This document shows positions 63,431-64,000 of a stretch of DNA of 64,000 nucleotides, piece after piece. How positions within the stretch are numbered: position 1 is the stretch's first letter; each line of letters opens with the position of its first letter. The stretch comes from Cyclobacteriaceae bacterium (GTDB lineage: Bacteria; Bacteroidota; Bacteroidia; Cytophagales; Cyclobacteriaceae): NCBI GenBank assembly GCA_947458585.1, contig CANGYY010000009.1, positions 1-64,000 on the forward strand, in the 5' to 3' direction. Both the position numbers and the translations under genes were made by a program. The notes beneath the pieces were generated by a model. That model was not told where the DNA came from. It searched no databases and saw only the letters and a list, made by a program, of their open reading frames with translations.

Positions 63431-64000
63431 TTAAAGCGGGCTATTCCAAATACTCCAAGCCGCCTCTGCTTGCAATTCGAGCATGTCTTGTCCATTTTTT
63501 GCTTTTCCCCCACGAGTCATGCACACCTGCATCAGCCGAGTAATGGGAGGATTGTAAACCAAGTCATAGACAAGATGTCGACCATCCAGCTGCTCCAAGG
63601 GCAATTCGGGCATCCCTTCGACTTGAGGAAACGTACCCAACGGGGTGGTATTGATCACCAAAGGATGGTTTTGCAACCAGGCCTTATTCAGAAAAAGATC
63701 TTGATAGGTCAGTTGCCCTTCTTGCTTGGATCTGGAAACAATCCGGTAGGAAACTCCCAAGTCACGGAGTGCTTGCTGCACCGCCTTGGAAGCGCCCCCT
63801 GTACCCAGCACCAAAGCAGCCGGAATGGTGTCCCCAAGCCAAACTTGCAGCGATTGCTTGAAGCCGAGGTAATCTGTGTTGAACCCGACCTTTTTCCCAT
63901 CTCGAATGCGAATGCAATTCACCGCACCAATTCGTTCACAGGCTGGATCTAGCGCATCTAGGTAGGGGATTATTTGTTCCTTGTAGGGAATGGTCACTGA
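63431..64000 (-). CDS. aroE: Shikimate dehydrogenase, N-terminus cut by window edge
   Basis: SVTIPYKEQIIPYLD, IGAVNCIRI, GFNTDYLGFKQSL, LVLGTGGASKAVQQAL; frame open to position 64000. Confidence 0.9.
   Translation of the reverse strand, partial: SVTIPYKEQIIPYLDALDPACERIGAVNCIRIRDGKKVGFNTDYLGFKQSLQVWLGDTIPAALVLGTGGASKAVQQALRDLGVSYRIVSRSKQEGQLTYQDLFLNKAWLQNHPLVINTTPLGTFPQVEGMPELPLEQLDGRHLVYDLVYNPPITRLMQVCMTRGGKAKNGQDMLELQAEAAWSIWNSPL

Overview
The window looks like a chromosomal core region of a Bacteroidota bacterium, probably Cytophagales/Cyclobacteriaceae-like. That placement is inferred from gene content: GldE-like protein next to mutY-ssb, PF14905-type outer-membrane beta-barrel, tandem FKBP lipoproteins, and a CrtD-like desaturase. 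Coding density is high, with about 55 supported genes, mostly housekeeping: DNA repair and SSB, glutamate synthase GltBD, YebC, MtgA, TcdA/TatD, SodB, two phosphate transporters, DeoC, NrnA with three FKBPs, Ndk, a sugar-phosphate transferase with methyltransferases, an MsbA-like ABC exporter, RbfA, a subtilase, RpiB/TatC/GlyA, RsmI, an envelope gene run (coaX-OMP-TPR-lptC-CNNM-ppiD), AnmK, a Glu/Leu dehydrogenase, NhaD, Tag and a partial AroE. I saw no rRNA, tRNA, CRISPR array, transposase, phage or defence island. The best second-look items are: (i) a 29-codon basic ribosomal-type protein gene at 11-100 missing from the ORF track; (ii) four DnaA-box-like 9-mers (three perfect TTATCCACA) within 160 bp of AT-rich non-coding DNA at 15000-15158; (iii) a C-terminal CBS fragment of a CLC chloride channel fused against the end of an M28 peptidase gene; (iv) several strong palindromes/hairpins not explained by simple terminators (2974-3012, 35539-35576, 44253-44280, 61141-61174); (v) five convergent gene pairs with zero-gap or 4-nt overlapping stop codons. 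I did not find a convincing multi-gene novel system.
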